Source: Pseudomonas sp. PSB18
GTDB taxonomy: Bacteria > Pseudomonadota > Gammaproteobacteria > Pseudomonadales > Pseudomonadaceae
Direction of reading: 5' to 3'
Assembly (NCBI RefSeq): GCF_014596565.1
Contig: NZ_NOIN01000018.1
Location: 30,371 to 94,370 of the forward strand
DNA: 64,000 nucleotides
Numbering within the stretch: the stretch's first letter is position 1; each line of letters starts with the position of its first letter. The notes below the pieces were generated by a model, which ran no database searches, was not told the DNA's origin, and saw only the letters and a list, made by a program, of their open reading frames with translations. Below are positions 36,723-44,951 of this stretch, piece by piece. Both the position numbers and the translations under genes were made by a program.

Positions 36723-37199
36723 ATGACCCTGAAGACCATCGAAGGTACCTTCATTGCCCCCAAAGGCCGCTACGCTCTGGTAGTGGGCCGTTTCAACAGC
36801 TTCGTGGTCGAGAGCCTGGTTGGCGGTGCGGTCGATGCCCTGGTTCGCCATGGCGTGAGCGAAAGCGACATCACCATCATCCGTGCCCCTGGCGCCTTCG
36901 AAATTCCGCTGGTTGCGCAGAAAGTCGCTCAAAAGGGCGAATATGCCGCAATCATCGCCCTGGGCGCGGTCATTCGTGGCGGTACTCCGCACTTCGAATA
37001 CGTGGCTGGCGAATGCACCAAGGGCCTGGCCCAGGTGTCCATGGAGTTCGGCGTGCCGGTCGCTTTCGGCGTACTGACCGTTGATTCCATCGAGCAAGCC
37101 ATCGAACGTTCCGGCACCAAGGCCGGTAACAAAGGCGCCGAAGCCGCCCTGTCCGCCCTGGAAATGGTCAGTCTGCTGGCGCAGTTGGAGGCCAAGTGA
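36723..37199 (+). CDS. ribH: 6,7-dimethyl-8-ribityllumazine synthase
   Basis: Condenses the pyrimidine and the four-carbon phosphate to form lumazine; icosahedral or decameric enzyme. 158 residues with family motifs VVGRFNSFVVE, RAPGAFEIPLVAQ, ALGAVIRGGTPHFEYV, FGVLTVDSIEQA and RSGTKAGNKGAEAA. A GAGAA-type ribosome binding site precedes the ATG. Its stop overlaps nusB as GTGA, which joins riboflavin synthesis to the nusB-thiL-pgpA run. Confidence 0.98.
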   Translation: MTLKTIEGTFIAPKGRYALVVGRFNSFVVESLVGGAVDALVRHGVSESDITIIRAPGAFEIPLVAQKVAQKGEYAAIIALGAVIRGGTPHFEYVAGECTKGLAQVSMEFGVPVAFGVLTVDSIEQAIERSGTKAGNKGAEAALSALEMVSLLAQLEAK

Positions 37200-37696
37200 T
37201 TAGCGACGAAAGCGATCGTTTCAACCCGCGCGATCCCAAGCCTGCCGATGCCGGCAAGCCTTCGAAAAGCGTCAAGCGCCGCGAAGCCCGTCAGCTTGCG
37301 ACCCAGGCGCTGTATCAATGGCACATGGCCAAGCAGTCGCTGAACGAGATCGAAGCGCAGTTTCGGGTCGATAACGATTTCAGCGATGTCGACGGCGCGT
37401 ATTTCCGCGAGATCCTTCACGGGGTTCCGGCGCACAAGACCGAAATCGACAAGGCCCTGGCACCTTGCCTGGACCTGACCATCGAAGAGCTGGACCCGGT
37501 CGAACTGGCGGTGTTGCGCCTGTCCACCTGGGAACTGATGCAGCGTGTCGATGTACCGTACCGCGTGGTGATCAACGAAGGGATCGAGCTGGCGAAGGTC
37601 TTCGGCTCCACCGACGGCCACAAATTCGTCAACGGTGTGCTCGACAAGCTCGCTCCGCGCCTGCGGGAAGCTGAAGTGAAGGCGTTCAAGCGCTGA
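37196..37696 (+). CDS. nusB: Transcription antitermination protein NusB
   Basis: RNA-binding antitermination factor for rRNA operons, acting with NusE on boxA. 166 residues, all-helical: KRREARQLATQALYQWHM, YFREILHGVPAHKTEID and ELMQRVDVPYRVVINEGIELA. It starts at a GTG overlapping the ribH stop by four bases, with GGAGG just upstream. The first 30 residues are a charged extension beyond the E. coli protein. Confidence 0.96.
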   Translation: MISDESDRFNPRDPKPADAGKPSKSVKRREARQLATQALYQWHMAKQSLNEIEAQFRVDNDFSDVDGAYFREILHGVPAHKTEIDKALAPCLDLTIEELDPVELAVLRLSTWELMQRVDVPYRVVINEGIELAKVFGSTDGHKFVNGVLDKLAPRLREAEVKAFKR

Positions 37697-38662
37697 ATGG
37701 GTGAGTTTGAGCTGATCCGCAGCTATTTCGCCGCCGCGCCTTGTGCGCAGGGCGGCGACGGCGTTGCGCTGGGGATCGGCGACGATTGTGCCTTGCTGGC
37801 GGTTCTTCCCGGGGAGCAGTTGGCAGTGTCCACCGACACGCTCGTGGCCGGTGTGCATTTTCCAGATCCTTGCGATCCATTCCTGCTCGGCCAGCGCTCG
37901 CTGGCCGTGGCGGTCAGCGATCTCGCTGCCATGGGCGCCAACCCCCTGGCCTTTACCCTTGCCCTGACCTTGCCGACGGTGACAGCCGATTGGTTGCAGG
38001 CCTATGCCCGTGGTTTGAACCAGATGGCCCAGGCCTGTGGCGTTGCGCTGGTGGGCGGTGACACCACTCGCGGGCCGCTGAGCCTGACCATGACCGTGTT
38101 TGGCCGCGTGCCGGCCGGCCAGGCCTTGACCCGAAGCGGCGCCCAGCCCGGCGATCTGCTCTGCGTCGGTGGTGAGTTGGGCAATGCCGCCGGTGCACTG
38201 CCGCTCGTGCTCGGCCAGCGTCATACTGAGCCCGCCGTCGCCGAGCCGTTGCTGGCGCATTATTGGTCGCCGCGCCCGCAGTGCGACCTGGGTCTGGCGC
38301 TACGGGGCAGGGCCAGTGCGGCGATGGATATTTCCGATGGCCTGCTGGCCGATTGCGGGCATATCGCATTGGCGTCCGGTGTGGCCATTCAGGTTGAACG
38401 GGACCGGCTACCGCTGTCCAACGCTTTGCTGGCCTTACTCGGCCAAACGGGCGCGGAGCAGGCCGCGCTGAGCGGCGGGGACGATTACGTCCTGCTGTTC
38501 AGCTTGCCACCGGTCCGATTATCGGCATTGCAGGCTGAAGGCTGGCCCATCCACGTGATCGGCTGTGTCGTTGCAGGACAGGGCGTCACGCTGGTGGACG
38601 CCGATGGAGACGACATCACCCCGCAAGTCCGGGGTTATCAACATTTTCGGGAGACACCGTGA
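37697..38662 (+). CDS. thiL: Thiamine-monophosphate kinase
   Basis: Last step of thiamine diphosphate synthesis. 321 residues of the AIRS/PurM-like ATPase fold: GEFELIRSYFA, GIGDDCALLA, STDTLVAGVHF, AVAVSDLAAMGANP, VGGDTTRGPLSLT, AAMDISDGLLAD and LSGGDDYVLLFS. Its ATG follows the nusB stop without a gap. Its own stop overlaps pgpA as GTGA. Confidence 0.97.
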   Translation: MGEFELIRSYFAAAPCAQGGDGVALGIGDDCALLAVLPGEQLAVSTDTLVAGVHFPDPCDPFLLGQRSLAVAVSDLAAMGANPLAFTLALTLPTVTADWLQAYARGLNQMAQACGVALVGGDTTRGPLSLTMTVFGRVPAGQALTRSGAQPGDLLCVGGELGNAAGALPLVLGQRHTEPAVAEPLLAHYWSPRPQCDLGLALRGRASAAMDISDGLLADCGHIALASGVAIQVERDRLPLSNALLALLGQTGAEQAALSGGDDYVLLFSLPPVRLSALQAEGWPIHVIGCVVAGQGVTLVDADGDDITPQVRGYQHFRETP

Positions 38663-39162
38663 CAGATCATCCCAACCAGGTTCCAGCCGAGTTCGTTCCT
38701 CCCTCGGTCTGGCGTAATCCCTGGCATTTCCTGGCATTTGGCTTCGGTTCGGGCACTTTACCCAAGGCGCCAGGTACATGGGGTTCGCTGGTTGCGCTAC
38801 CCTTCATACCGTTGTGGCAGATGTTGCCGGACTGGGGCTACTGGCTGATGCTCGGCATCACCATGCTGTTCGGCTTCTGGTTGTGTGGGAAGGTAGCGGA
38901 CGACCTGCGTGTGCACGATCATGAAGGTATCGTCTGGGATGAAATGGTCGGGATGTGGATTACCCTGTGGCTGGTGCCGGAGGGCTGGTACTGGCTCTTG
39001 GCGGGTTTCCTGGTGTTCCGCTTCTTCGATATTCTCAAGCCATGGCCGATCCGTTGGATCGACCGGCATGTCCACGGAGGCGTCGGCATCATGCTCGACG
39101 ATATCCTGGCCGGGGTGTTTGCCTGGCTGGCAATGCAAGGACTGGTGTGGTGTCTTACCTGA
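38659..39162 (+). CDS. pgpA: Phosphatidylglycerophosphatase A
   Basis: Inner membrane phosphatase that makes phosphatidylglycerol from its phosphate precursor. 167 residues, four hydrophobic segments. Family motifs: HFLAFGFGSGTLPKAPGTWGS, IVWDEMVGMWITL with the catalytic acidic pair, and RFFDILKPWPIRWIDRHVHGG. It starts at GTG overlapping thiL. Linkage thiL-pgpA is widespread. Confidence 0.95.
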   Translation: MTDHPNQVPAEFVPPSVWRNPWHFLAFGFGSGTLPKAPGTWGSLVALPFIPLWQMLPDWGYWLMLGITMLFGFWLCGKVADDLRVHDHEGIVWDEMVGMWITLWLVPEGWYWLLAGFLVFRFFDILKPWPIRWIDRHVHGGVGIMLDDILAGVFAWLAMQGLVWCLT

Positions 39163-39173
39163 GGGATCCAGGC

Positions 39174-39932
39174 ATGGGCGTAAGCCGAGCGTTGTTGCTG
39201 TTGCTATGTCTAGGGACTTGCTTCGGTGTTCTGGCGGCCGAGTCGACACCGTTGCCTGGCAAGATCCGCGCGGCCAGTGAAGAGTGGAGCGACTATACCG
39301 GTGCTGATGGCCGGGGCATGGCGTGGGACATCTTGCGCGAGGTGTTCGAACCCGAAGGCGTGAAGCTGGAGATCCGCAGCGTCCCCTACACCCGGTCGAT
39401 CGGCTTGGTGCAGCGCGGCGAGGCCGATGCGCAGGTCGGTGCCTATCGCGATGAGACCGAAGGGCTGCTCTATCCCCACTGGCACTACGACGTCGATCAT
39501 ATCTATGCCTTGGGACTGGCCTCCAAGCCGTCACCCACACTGGAGACGGTCGGCAATTATCGGCTGGTGTGGATGCGCGGGTACGAATATAACAGCTACC
39601 TGCCCAACATCCGCCGTTTCAACGAAATACACCGGGCGGTGGGTATCCTGCCGATGCTGCTGCATGATCGGGCCGATTACTACATCGATGCCTTGATGGA
39701 AATCCAGGGCGTGCTCGCCAAGGCCGACAATCCCCAACAATACAAGCTCTCGCCGCTGATCAACCTGCCGCTTTACCTGGGCTTCGCCAACACCGAAAAC
39801 GGACGGGCGCTGTGTGCGCTGTTCGACCGGCGCATGGAGGTATTGGTGAAAAGTGGTCAGTTGAAACCGATTTTCGAGCGCTGGAAGCAACCTTATCCGT
39901 TCGACGAGCACGGTAAACCGCCGAAGCCTTAA
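39174..39932 (+). CDS. Periplasmic substrate-binding protein-like (SBP family 3)
   Basis: A 252-residue secreted protein with signal peptide MGVSRALLLLLCLGTCFGVLA before AESTPLPG. The mature part resembles family 3 solute-binding domains (IRAASEEWSDYTGADGRG, YTRSIGLVQRGEADAQVGAY), usually amino-acid binding or a stand-alone sensor, with no transporter genes nearby. GAGGG lies eight bases before the ATG, and pgpA ends eleven bases upstream, so it is probably co-transcribed. Ligand unknown. Confidence 0.82.
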   Translation: MGVSRALLLLLCLGTCFGVLAAESTPLPGKIRAASEEWSDYTGADGRGMAWDILREVFEPEGVKLEIRSVPYTRSIGLVQRGEADAQVGAYRDETEGLLYPHWHYDVDHIYALGLASKPSPTLETVGNYRLVWMRGYEYNSYLPNIRRFNEIHRAVGILPMLLHDRADYYIDALMEIQGVLAKADNPQQYKLSPLINLPLYLGFANTENGRALCALFDRRMEVLVKSGQLKPIFERWKQPYPFDEHGKPPKP

Positions 39933-39938
39933 TCAATC

Positions 39939-39961
39939 TTGTCGATAGTAATAGTCGACAA
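39939..39961. other. Perfect inverted repeat between binding-protein gene and ribA
   Basis: TTGTCGA and TCGACAA separated by nine bases, starting seven bases after the binding-protein stop. No T-tract follows, so it is either a weak terminator or an operator of ribA. A plausible -10 (TTACAAT) lies about 30 bases further on, followed by the ribA ribosome binding site. Confidence 0.5.
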
Positions 39962-40041
39962 TTCAGCCTAAGCGTCTGCCGGGACCTGCTGTTACAATGC
40001 CCTCCTCTGCGAATCTCCAGTACTAGATCAGGAGCACACCG

Positions 40042-40659
40042 GTGCCTGTCGTTTTTGTTGCCGCTTCCAAGCTGCCAACGCCCTTTGCGCAATTCACCAT
40101 GCATGGTTTTCTGGATGAGGCCACCGGCCGCGAGCACGTTGTGCTGAGCCTGGGTGATATTGCCGACGGCACTCCGGTACTGGGCCGCTTGCACTCCGAA
40201 TGCCTGACAGGCGACGCCCTGTTCAGCCAGCGTTGCGACTGCGGTTCGCAACTGGAAGCCGCCTTGCAGGCCATTGCCCGCGAAGGTCGAGGCGTGTTGC
40301 TGTACTTGCGCCAGGAAGGGCGTGGCATTGGCCTGTTGAACAAGATCCGTGCCTATGAATTGCAAGATGGCGGTGCCGATACCGTGGAAGCCAACGAGCG
40401 TCTCGGTTTTGCCGCCGACCTGCGTGACTACAGTATCTGCCTGCCCATGCTCGAACACCTGGGCGTCAAGTCCCTGCGGTTGATGACCAACAATCCGCGC
40501 AAGGTCAAGGCGTTGACCGACATGGGCATCGTGGTGGCGGAGCGGGTGCCGCTGCACACCGGTCATAATCCTCACAACAAACTCTACCTGGCGACCAAGG
40601 CCAGCAAGCTCGACCACATGATGGGTAACGAGCATCAGGGCGAGGTCGACCGGGCGTGA
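40042..40659 (+). CDS. ribA: GTP cyclohydrolase II
   Basis: First committed step of riboflavin synthesis from GTP. 205 residues. All three zinc cysteines are present: C54 in LHSECLTGD, C65 and C67 in SQRCDCGSQL. YLRQEGRGIGLLNKI and LMTNNPRKVKAL follow. The start is GTG at 40042 after AGGAG. This enzyme covers the activity that the RibBA C-terminal domain appears to have lost. Confidence 0.96.
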   Translation: MPVVFVAASKLPTPFAQFTMHGFLDEATGREHVVLSLGDIADGTPVLGRLHSECLTGDALFSQRCDCGSQLEAALQAIAREGRGVLLYLRQEGRGIGLLNKIRAYELQDGGADTVEANERLGFAADLRDYSICLPMLEHLGVKSLRLMTNNPRKVKALTDMGIVVAERVPLHTGHNPHNKLYLATKASKLDHMMGNEHQGEVDRA

Positions 40660-41075
40660 CGCGGGGTCAGGTCCGGCGGCGGCTGTCCATCGGTTGGTGG
40701 AAGTACTTGGCGTTGGCGTTGTTGCCGCTGTTCGTGATCAATCTTGTCTTCGGCCAGGGCGAAGCAATTCTGCCGGTGTTGGCGATGCCGCTGTTCATCG
40801 CCGGCGTGGCCTCGATGTTCGTCAGCCTGCGCTTCTTTGGCGCGTACAAACACGCTTTGATCGCCACCCAGAATGCCCTCGATACCCCCGAAGAGCCCCA
40901 GGCCTGGATCTCGTTGGCTGCCAGTCGGCGTGCTGCCTTCCTGGTCGCCGGGTTACCGGCCTGGATCGGTGCCCTGGCAGTGTTCGTGGGCCTGGAAGCC
41001 GTGCCGCTGATGCTGCTGGCTTTGTCTTCCGCGGTGCTGTTCTACCTGTATCGCCTTCCGCGTCAGCTCGGCTGA
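40656..41075 (+). CDS. Small inner membrane protein of unknown function
   Basis: A 139-residue protein with four predicted membrane segments: YLALALLPLFVINLVFG, ILPVLAMPLFIAGVASMFV, AAFLVAGLPAWIGALAVFVG and VPLMLLALSSAVLFYLYRL, and a short basic start. It begins with a GTG that overlaps the ribA stop by four bases, so it is coupled to ribA. I recognise no named family; small proteins at this position are sometimes labelled MFS transporter, which the four-helix size does not support. Confidence 0.75.
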   Translation: MTRGQVRRRLSIGWWKYLALALLPLFVINLVFGQGEAILPVLAMPLFIAGVASMFVSLRFFGAYKHALIATQNALDTPEEPQAWISLAASRRAAFLVAGLPAWIGALAVFVGLEAVPLMLLALSSAVLFYLYRLPRQLG

Positions 41076-41090
41076 TAGACCGCGGCGCCC

Positions 41091-41225
41091 CTATCGCAAG
41101 CAAGCTCGCTCTCACAGTTGAAATGCATTCCTCTGTGGGAGCGAGCCTGCTCGCGATGGCGGTGTACCAGTCCAAACAACCGTCGACTGACACTCCGCTA
41201 TCGCGAGCAAGCTCGCTCCCACAGG
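41091..41225 (+). repeat. Triple REP cluster before dxs 3' end
   Basis: Three REP cores in alternating orientation, at about 41091-41117 (degenerate), 41133-41158 and 41200-41225. They fill the convergent gap between the small membrane protein gene and dxs. Confidence 0.87.
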
Positions 41226-41234
41226 GTGGGTGGG

Positions 41235-43133
41235 CTACAGGCTCAGCAGTTGCAGCCGCTGGCGCACGGATGCTTCGATCCCGGCCTCGTCCAGCCCGCA
41301 CTCGGCCAGCATCTGGGCAGGCTTGGCGTGTTCGACGTAGGTGTCCGGCAGGCCCAGGTGCAGCACGGGCTTGAGGATGTTCTCCCGGGCCAGGAACTCA
41401 CTGACCGCGGCACCGGCGCCGCCCATGATGGCGTTTTCCTCGATGGTCACCAGCAGCTCGTGGCTGGCGGCCATTTCGCGGACCAGGGCTTCGTCCAACG
41501 GTTTGACGAAACGCATGTCCACGACCGTGGCGTCCAGGGTCTGTGCGACTTTCAGGGCCTCGGCCAGTTGCACGCCGAACACCAGCAGGGCGGTCTGCTT
41601 GCCCTGGCGGCGGATCACACCCTTGCCGATTTCAATCGGCTCGAGGGTAGCCTCGATGGTTGCGTTCGGTCCGCTGCCACGGGGATAGCGCACCGCCGCC
41701 GGGCCATTGAACAGGTGGCCGGTGGTGAGCATCTTGCGCAGCTCGTTTTCGTCGCTCGGGGTCATCACCAGCATGCCGGGGATGCAGCGCAGGTACGAAA
41801 GGTCGAAGCTGCCGGCGTGAGTCGGGCCGTCTTCGCCCACCAGGCCGGCGCGGTCGATGGCGAACAGCACATCGAGATTCTGCACCGCGACGTCATGAAC
41901 CAGTTGGTCGTAACCGCGCTGCAGGAAGGTCGAGTAGATCGCCACCACCGGTTTTGCGCCTTCGCATGCCATGCCGGCGGCGAGGGTCACGGCGTGCTGC
42001 TCGGCAATCGCCACGTCGAAATAGCGCTGCGGGTAGCGTTCGCTGAAGGCCACCAGGTCCGAGCCTTCCTTCATGGCCGGGGTAATGCCCACCAGGCGCG
42101 CATCCTTGGCGGCCATGTCGCACAGCCATTGGCCGAACACGGCGGAATACTTGGGGCCACCGGCCTTTTTCGGGGCGGAGGCCGGGGCATCCAGCGGTTC
42201 GAGCTTGGTGATGGCGTGGTAACCGATAGGGTCGACTTCCGCCGGGGCGAAGCCCTTGCCCTTCTTGGTCACCACGTGCAGGAACTGTGGACCCTTGAGG
42301 TCGCGCATGTTGCGCAGCGTGGCGATCAGCGTCGGCAGGTCATGACCGTCGATCGGGCCGATGTAGTTCCAGCCCAGCTCTTCGAACAGCGTGCCGGGAA
42401 CCAGCATGCCCTTGGCGTATTCCTCGGTGCGGCGGGCGATTTCCCAGGCGCCGGGCAGGCGCGACAGGACCTTTTTGCTGCCTTCGCGCATGCTGGCGTA
42501 GGTACGGCTGGACAGGATCTTCGCCAAGTAGTTGGACAAGCCGCCGACATTGCGCGAGATCGACATATCGTTGTCGTTGAGGATCACCAGCATGTTGGCA
42601 TTGACTTCCGGCGCGTGGTTCAGCGCCTCGAAAGCCATGCCCGCCGTCAGGGCGCCGTCGCCGATCACGGCAATGGCCTTGCGGTCGCTGTTCTGCAGGC
42701 GCGCGGCAATGGCCATGCCCAGGGCCGCACTGATCGAGGTGCTGGAGTGGCCGACGCCAAAGGTGTCGTACTCGCTCTCGGAGCGCCGTGGGAATGCCGC
42801 GATGCCGTCCTTCTGGCGCAGCGTGCCCATGCGCTCGCGGCGGCCGGTGAGGATCTTGTGCGGGTAGGCCTGATGGCCGACGTCCCACACCAGTCGGTCA
42901 TCCGGGGTGTCGAATACGTAATGCAGCGCGATGGTCAGCTCGATGACACCCAGGCCGGCACCGAAGTGCCCACCGGTCTGGCCGACCGTATAGAGCAGTT
43001 CCAGGCGCAGCTCATCGGCCAGGGTTTCCAGCTCGGCTTCACCCAGCCGACGCAAGCCGTCCGGCGTGTTGGCGCGGTCCAGCAGGGGCGTGGTCGGGCG
43101 TTTGCGGGGAATCTCTTGAAACGTCGTGGGCAT
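41235..43133 (-). CDS. dxs: 1-deoxy-D-xylulose-5-phosphate synthase
   Basis: First enzyme of the non-mevalonate isoprenoid pathway, joining pyruvate and glyceraldehyde 3-phosphate with thiamine diphosphate. 632 residues. Thiamine motif: GDGALTAGMAFEALNHA through NDNDMSIS. Catalytic-region histidine TVGQTGGHFGAGLG, and transketolase segment RGYDQLVHDVAVQNLDV with DRAGLVGEDGPTHAG. The ATG at 43133 is preceded by a short 112-base gap from ispA. It shares the xseB-ispA-dxs order known from E. coli. Confidence 0.98.
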   Translation of the reverse strand: MPTTFQEIPRKRPTTPLLDRANTPDGLRRLGEAELETLADELRLELLYTVGQTGGHFGAGLGVIELTIALHYVFDTPDDRLVWDVGHQAYPHKILTGRRERMGTLRQKDGIAAFPRRSESEYDTFGVGHSSTSISAALGMAIAARLQNSDRKAIAVIGDGALTAGMAFEALNHAPEVNANMLVILNDNDMSISRNVGGLSNYLAKILSSRTYASMREGSKKVLSRLPGAWEIARRTEEYAKGMLVPGTLFEELGWNYIGPIDGHDLPTLIATLRNMRDLKGPQFLHVVTKKGKGFAPAEVDPIGYHAITKLEPLDAPASAPKKAGGPKYSAVFGQWLCDMAAKDARLVGITPAMKEGSDLVAFSERYPQRYFDVAIAEQHAVTLAAGMACEGAKPVVAIYSTFLQRGYDQLVHDVAVQNLDVLFAIDRAGLVGEDGPTHAGSFDLSYLRCIPGMLVMTPSDENELRKMLTTGHLFNGPAAVRYPRGSGPNATIEATLEPIEIGKGVIRRQGKQTALLVFGVQLAEALKVAQTLDATVVDMRFVKPLDEALVREMAASHELLVTIEENAIMGGAGAAVSEFLARENILKPVLHLGLPDTYVEHAKPAQMLAECGLDEAGIEASVRQRLQLLSL

Positions 43134-43246
43134 CAGGCGAATCGTTATAGGTATAGAAAGAGGCGGCAGTTTACCTTATGCATCGCAAGCTGCCCACGCG
43201 TTGGCCGGAACTTGGCCGATACGCAGTCTGAAAGGTTGACCCCGTA

Positions 43247-44134
43247 TCAGCTGCGTCGTTCGACGATATAGCGCGCCAGGTCGCGCAACGGTTCGGCGGC
43301 CGCGTCAAACGGCCGCAGCGCTTCCAGGGCCTGGTCACGTAATTCCAGGGCGTAGGCCTTGGCGGTGTCGAGGCCCAGCAGGGCCGGGTAAGTCGGCTTG
43401 TCGCGGGCGATGTCGGCACCCTGGCGCTTGCCCAGGGTCTGGGTATCGCTTTCGACGTCGAGGATATCGTCCTGTACCTGGAACGCCAGGCCGATGGCCC
43501 GGGCGTACATCTGCAAGGCGTGCAGCTGTTCTGGGGTGGCCCGGCCGCTGGCAAGGGCGCCGAGCTTGACGCTGGCTTCGATCAAGGCGCCGGTTTTGTG
43601 CCGATGCATGTATTCCAGTGCGCCTTGATCCAGCTTCAGGCCGACCGAACCCAGGTCGATGGCCTGGCCGCCGACCATGCCGGCGGGCCCTGCCGCCAGC
43701 GCCAGGGCGCTGACCATGTCCAGGCGGACTTGCGCCGGGCAATCGCTCAGGGACGGATCGAGCAGGGCGCTGAAGGCCAGGCTCTGCAAACCGTCACCGG
43801 CCAGGATCGCGCAGGCTTCGTCGAATTGCTTGTGGGTGGTCGGCTGGCCGCGACGCAGGTCGTCGTCGTCCATGGCTGGCAGGTCGTCGTGCACCAGGGA
43901 ATAAGCGTGGATCAGCTCCACCGCACACGCCGCGCCGTTGGCCTGTTCGGCCACGCCGCCCAAGGCTTCGCATGCGGCATAGGCCAGCAGCGGCCGCACA
44001 CGCTTGCCGCCGTTCATCACGCTATAGCGCATGGCTTCGTACAGCCGCGCCAGTTCGGGGCTCGGTGGGGTAAACAAAGTGCCCAACGCAGCATTGACCC
44101 GGGCCTGGCTGCTGGCCTGATAGGCGCCGATCAT
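43247..44134 (-). CDS. ispA: Farnesyl diphosphate synthase (short-chain polyprenyl synthase)
   Basis: Builds geranyl and farnesyl diphosphate. 295 residues. First aspartate-rich motif DDLPAMDDDDLRRG, second motif FQVQDDILDVESD, and basic residues GGKRVRPLLAYA. It starts as ATGA overlap with the xseB stop. The extra pair of residues in the first motif is the type usual for bacterial farnesyl synthases. Confidence 0.97.
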   Translation of the reverse strand: MIGAYQASSQARVNAALGTLFTPPSPELARLYEAMRYSVMNGGKRVRPLLAYAACEALGGVAEQANGAACAVELIHAYSLVHDDLPAMDDDDLRRGQPTTHKQFDEACAILAGDGLQSLAFSALLDPSLSDCPAQVRLDMVSALALAAGPAGMVGGQAIDLGSVGLKLDQGALEYMHRHKTGALIEASVKLGALASGRATPEQLHALQMYARAIGLAFQVQDDILDVESDTQTLGKRQGADIARDKPTYPALLGLDTAKAYALELRDQALEALRPFDAAAEPLRDLARYIVERRS

Positions 44135-44373
44135 TCAGGCTGTTCCGCGTCGAAAGGCTCTTCGGTCAGCTCGCCATCGCGCTCGAGCAACAACTGCACC
44201 TTCTGCTCGGCCTGGGCCAGCGCCGCCTGGCAGTCGCGAGTCAGGCCGATGCCTTGTTCAAAGGCGGTCAGCGAGTCTTCCAGCGACAATTCGCCGTTCT
44301 CCAGCCGTTCGACCAGCGTTTGCAGGTCGGCCAGGGATTGTTCGAAGTCCAATGCAGCTTTTTTGCGGGCCAT
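44131..44373 (-). CDS. xseB: Exodeoxyribonuclease VII small subunit
   Basis: Small helical subunit of exonuclease VII, 80 residues. Family signature DFEQSLADLQTLVERLENGE and LTAFEQGIGLTRDCQAAL. First gene of xseB-ispA-dxs; the large subunit gene is not in the window. The stop overlaps ispA by four bases. Confidence 0.96.
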   Translation of the reverse strand: MARKKAALDFEQSLADLQTLVERLENGELSLEDSLTAFEQGIGLTRDCQAALAQAEQKVQLLLERDGELTEEPFDAEQPE

Positions 44374-44510
44374 GGCGGCTATTCCGGTTGACTGTTAAAC
44401 CGGCGCGACACTAGCAGACATGGGGTTTTGGGGCAAATCAGGGCGGGGCAGGCAGAGCGGTATGCCAAGCGGTGGGATGAGGTACGCAGTGGCGTTGCTG
44501 GATACTTGCT

Positions 44511-44645
44511 TGTGGCGAGGGGATTTATCCCCGCTGGGCTGCGAAGCGGCCCCAAACCCGGCCCTCCACGGTGTGTCAGGCGAAATGTATCCAACTTTGA
44601 TGGGACCGCTACGCAGTCCAGCGGGAGCAAGCTCCCTCGCCACGG
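44511..44645 (+). repeat. Type-2 palindromic repeat pair upstream of mag operon
   Basis: Left arm GGCGAGGGGATTTATCCCC with GCTGGGCTGCGAAG, right arm inverted with CAGCGGGAGCAAGCTCCCTC. The two arms carry different inner hairpins, so the unit is a hybrid of two repeat subtypes. The right arm is nearly identical to that of the 55200-55326 repeat on the far side of the mag operon. Confidence 0.8.
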
Positions 44646-44719
44646 TTTGATAGGCGATTGGGTCGAGAATATGTTGGCTCCCAGGTCGCGAACCAGCTCA
44701 GAATGTGTACCGCTTTCCG

Positions 44720-44746
44720 TATTCGGCTCATTTCGTGAGCCGAATA
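44720..44746. promoter_or_regulatory. Perfect 11-base palindrome, operator-like, with a third half-site
   Basis: TATTCGGCTCA and TGAGCCGAATA around the spacer TTTCG form a perfect inverted repeat. A third half-site TAATCGGCTCA, ten of eleven bases identical, lies at 44754-44764 in direct orientation. Arms this exact with a five-base spacer look like a binding site for a dimeric regulator, but no regulator gene is adjacent. No T-tract follows, so it is not a terminator. Confidence 0.55.
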
Positions 44747-44778
44747 ACTTCGCTAATCGGCTCACGCTCCCCCCAAGA

Positions 44779-44826
44779 CGTGATTTCCCACACAGAATCA
44801 CGCGTTCCCCGATTGTGAATAACGCG
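44779..44826. other. Two further inverted repeats downstream of the operator-like palindrome
   Basis: CGTGATT and AATCACG are separated by ten bases (44779-44802), and CGCGTT and AACGCG by fourteen (44801-44826), overlapping the first by two bases. They continue the palindromic character of the region. No function is assigned. Confidence 0.5.
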
Positions 44827-44903
44827 CCGAATCGCTAACCTTCGCGCCATCTATAGCCCCCGTATGGCGGGCTCCTGACGAAACCTGAAAAAAGATAATC
44901 ATT

Positions 44904-44920
44904 GCGCCGAGGAAGGGCGC
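44904..44920 (+). promoter_or_regulatory. Candidate RsmA/CsrA-binding hairpin in the mag leader
   Basis: GCGCC, loop GAGGAAG and GGCGC make a five-pair stem presenting GGA in its loop, the hallmark of RsmA/RsmE sites. A second AGGAGG at 44941-44946 is the ribosome binding site of the first mag gene. The P. aeruginosa mag operon is controlled post-transcriptionally through RetS/Gac/Rsm, which fits. Confidence 0.5.
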
Positions 44921-44951
44921 CAGGTTGCGTTGTGCATGGCAGGAGGCATAC

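Larger units (their letters stand above)
44374..44951 (+). other. 578-base gene-free region upstream of mag operon
   Basis: Holds, in order, a type-2 repeat pair, three nested or tandem inverted repeats at 44720-44826, and a leader with an RsmA-type hairpin next to the mag start. I found no convincing coding frame. A weak promoter may lie near CTATAG at about 44850. The palindromes are the only strongly structured DNA and are listed separately. Confidence 0.75.
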
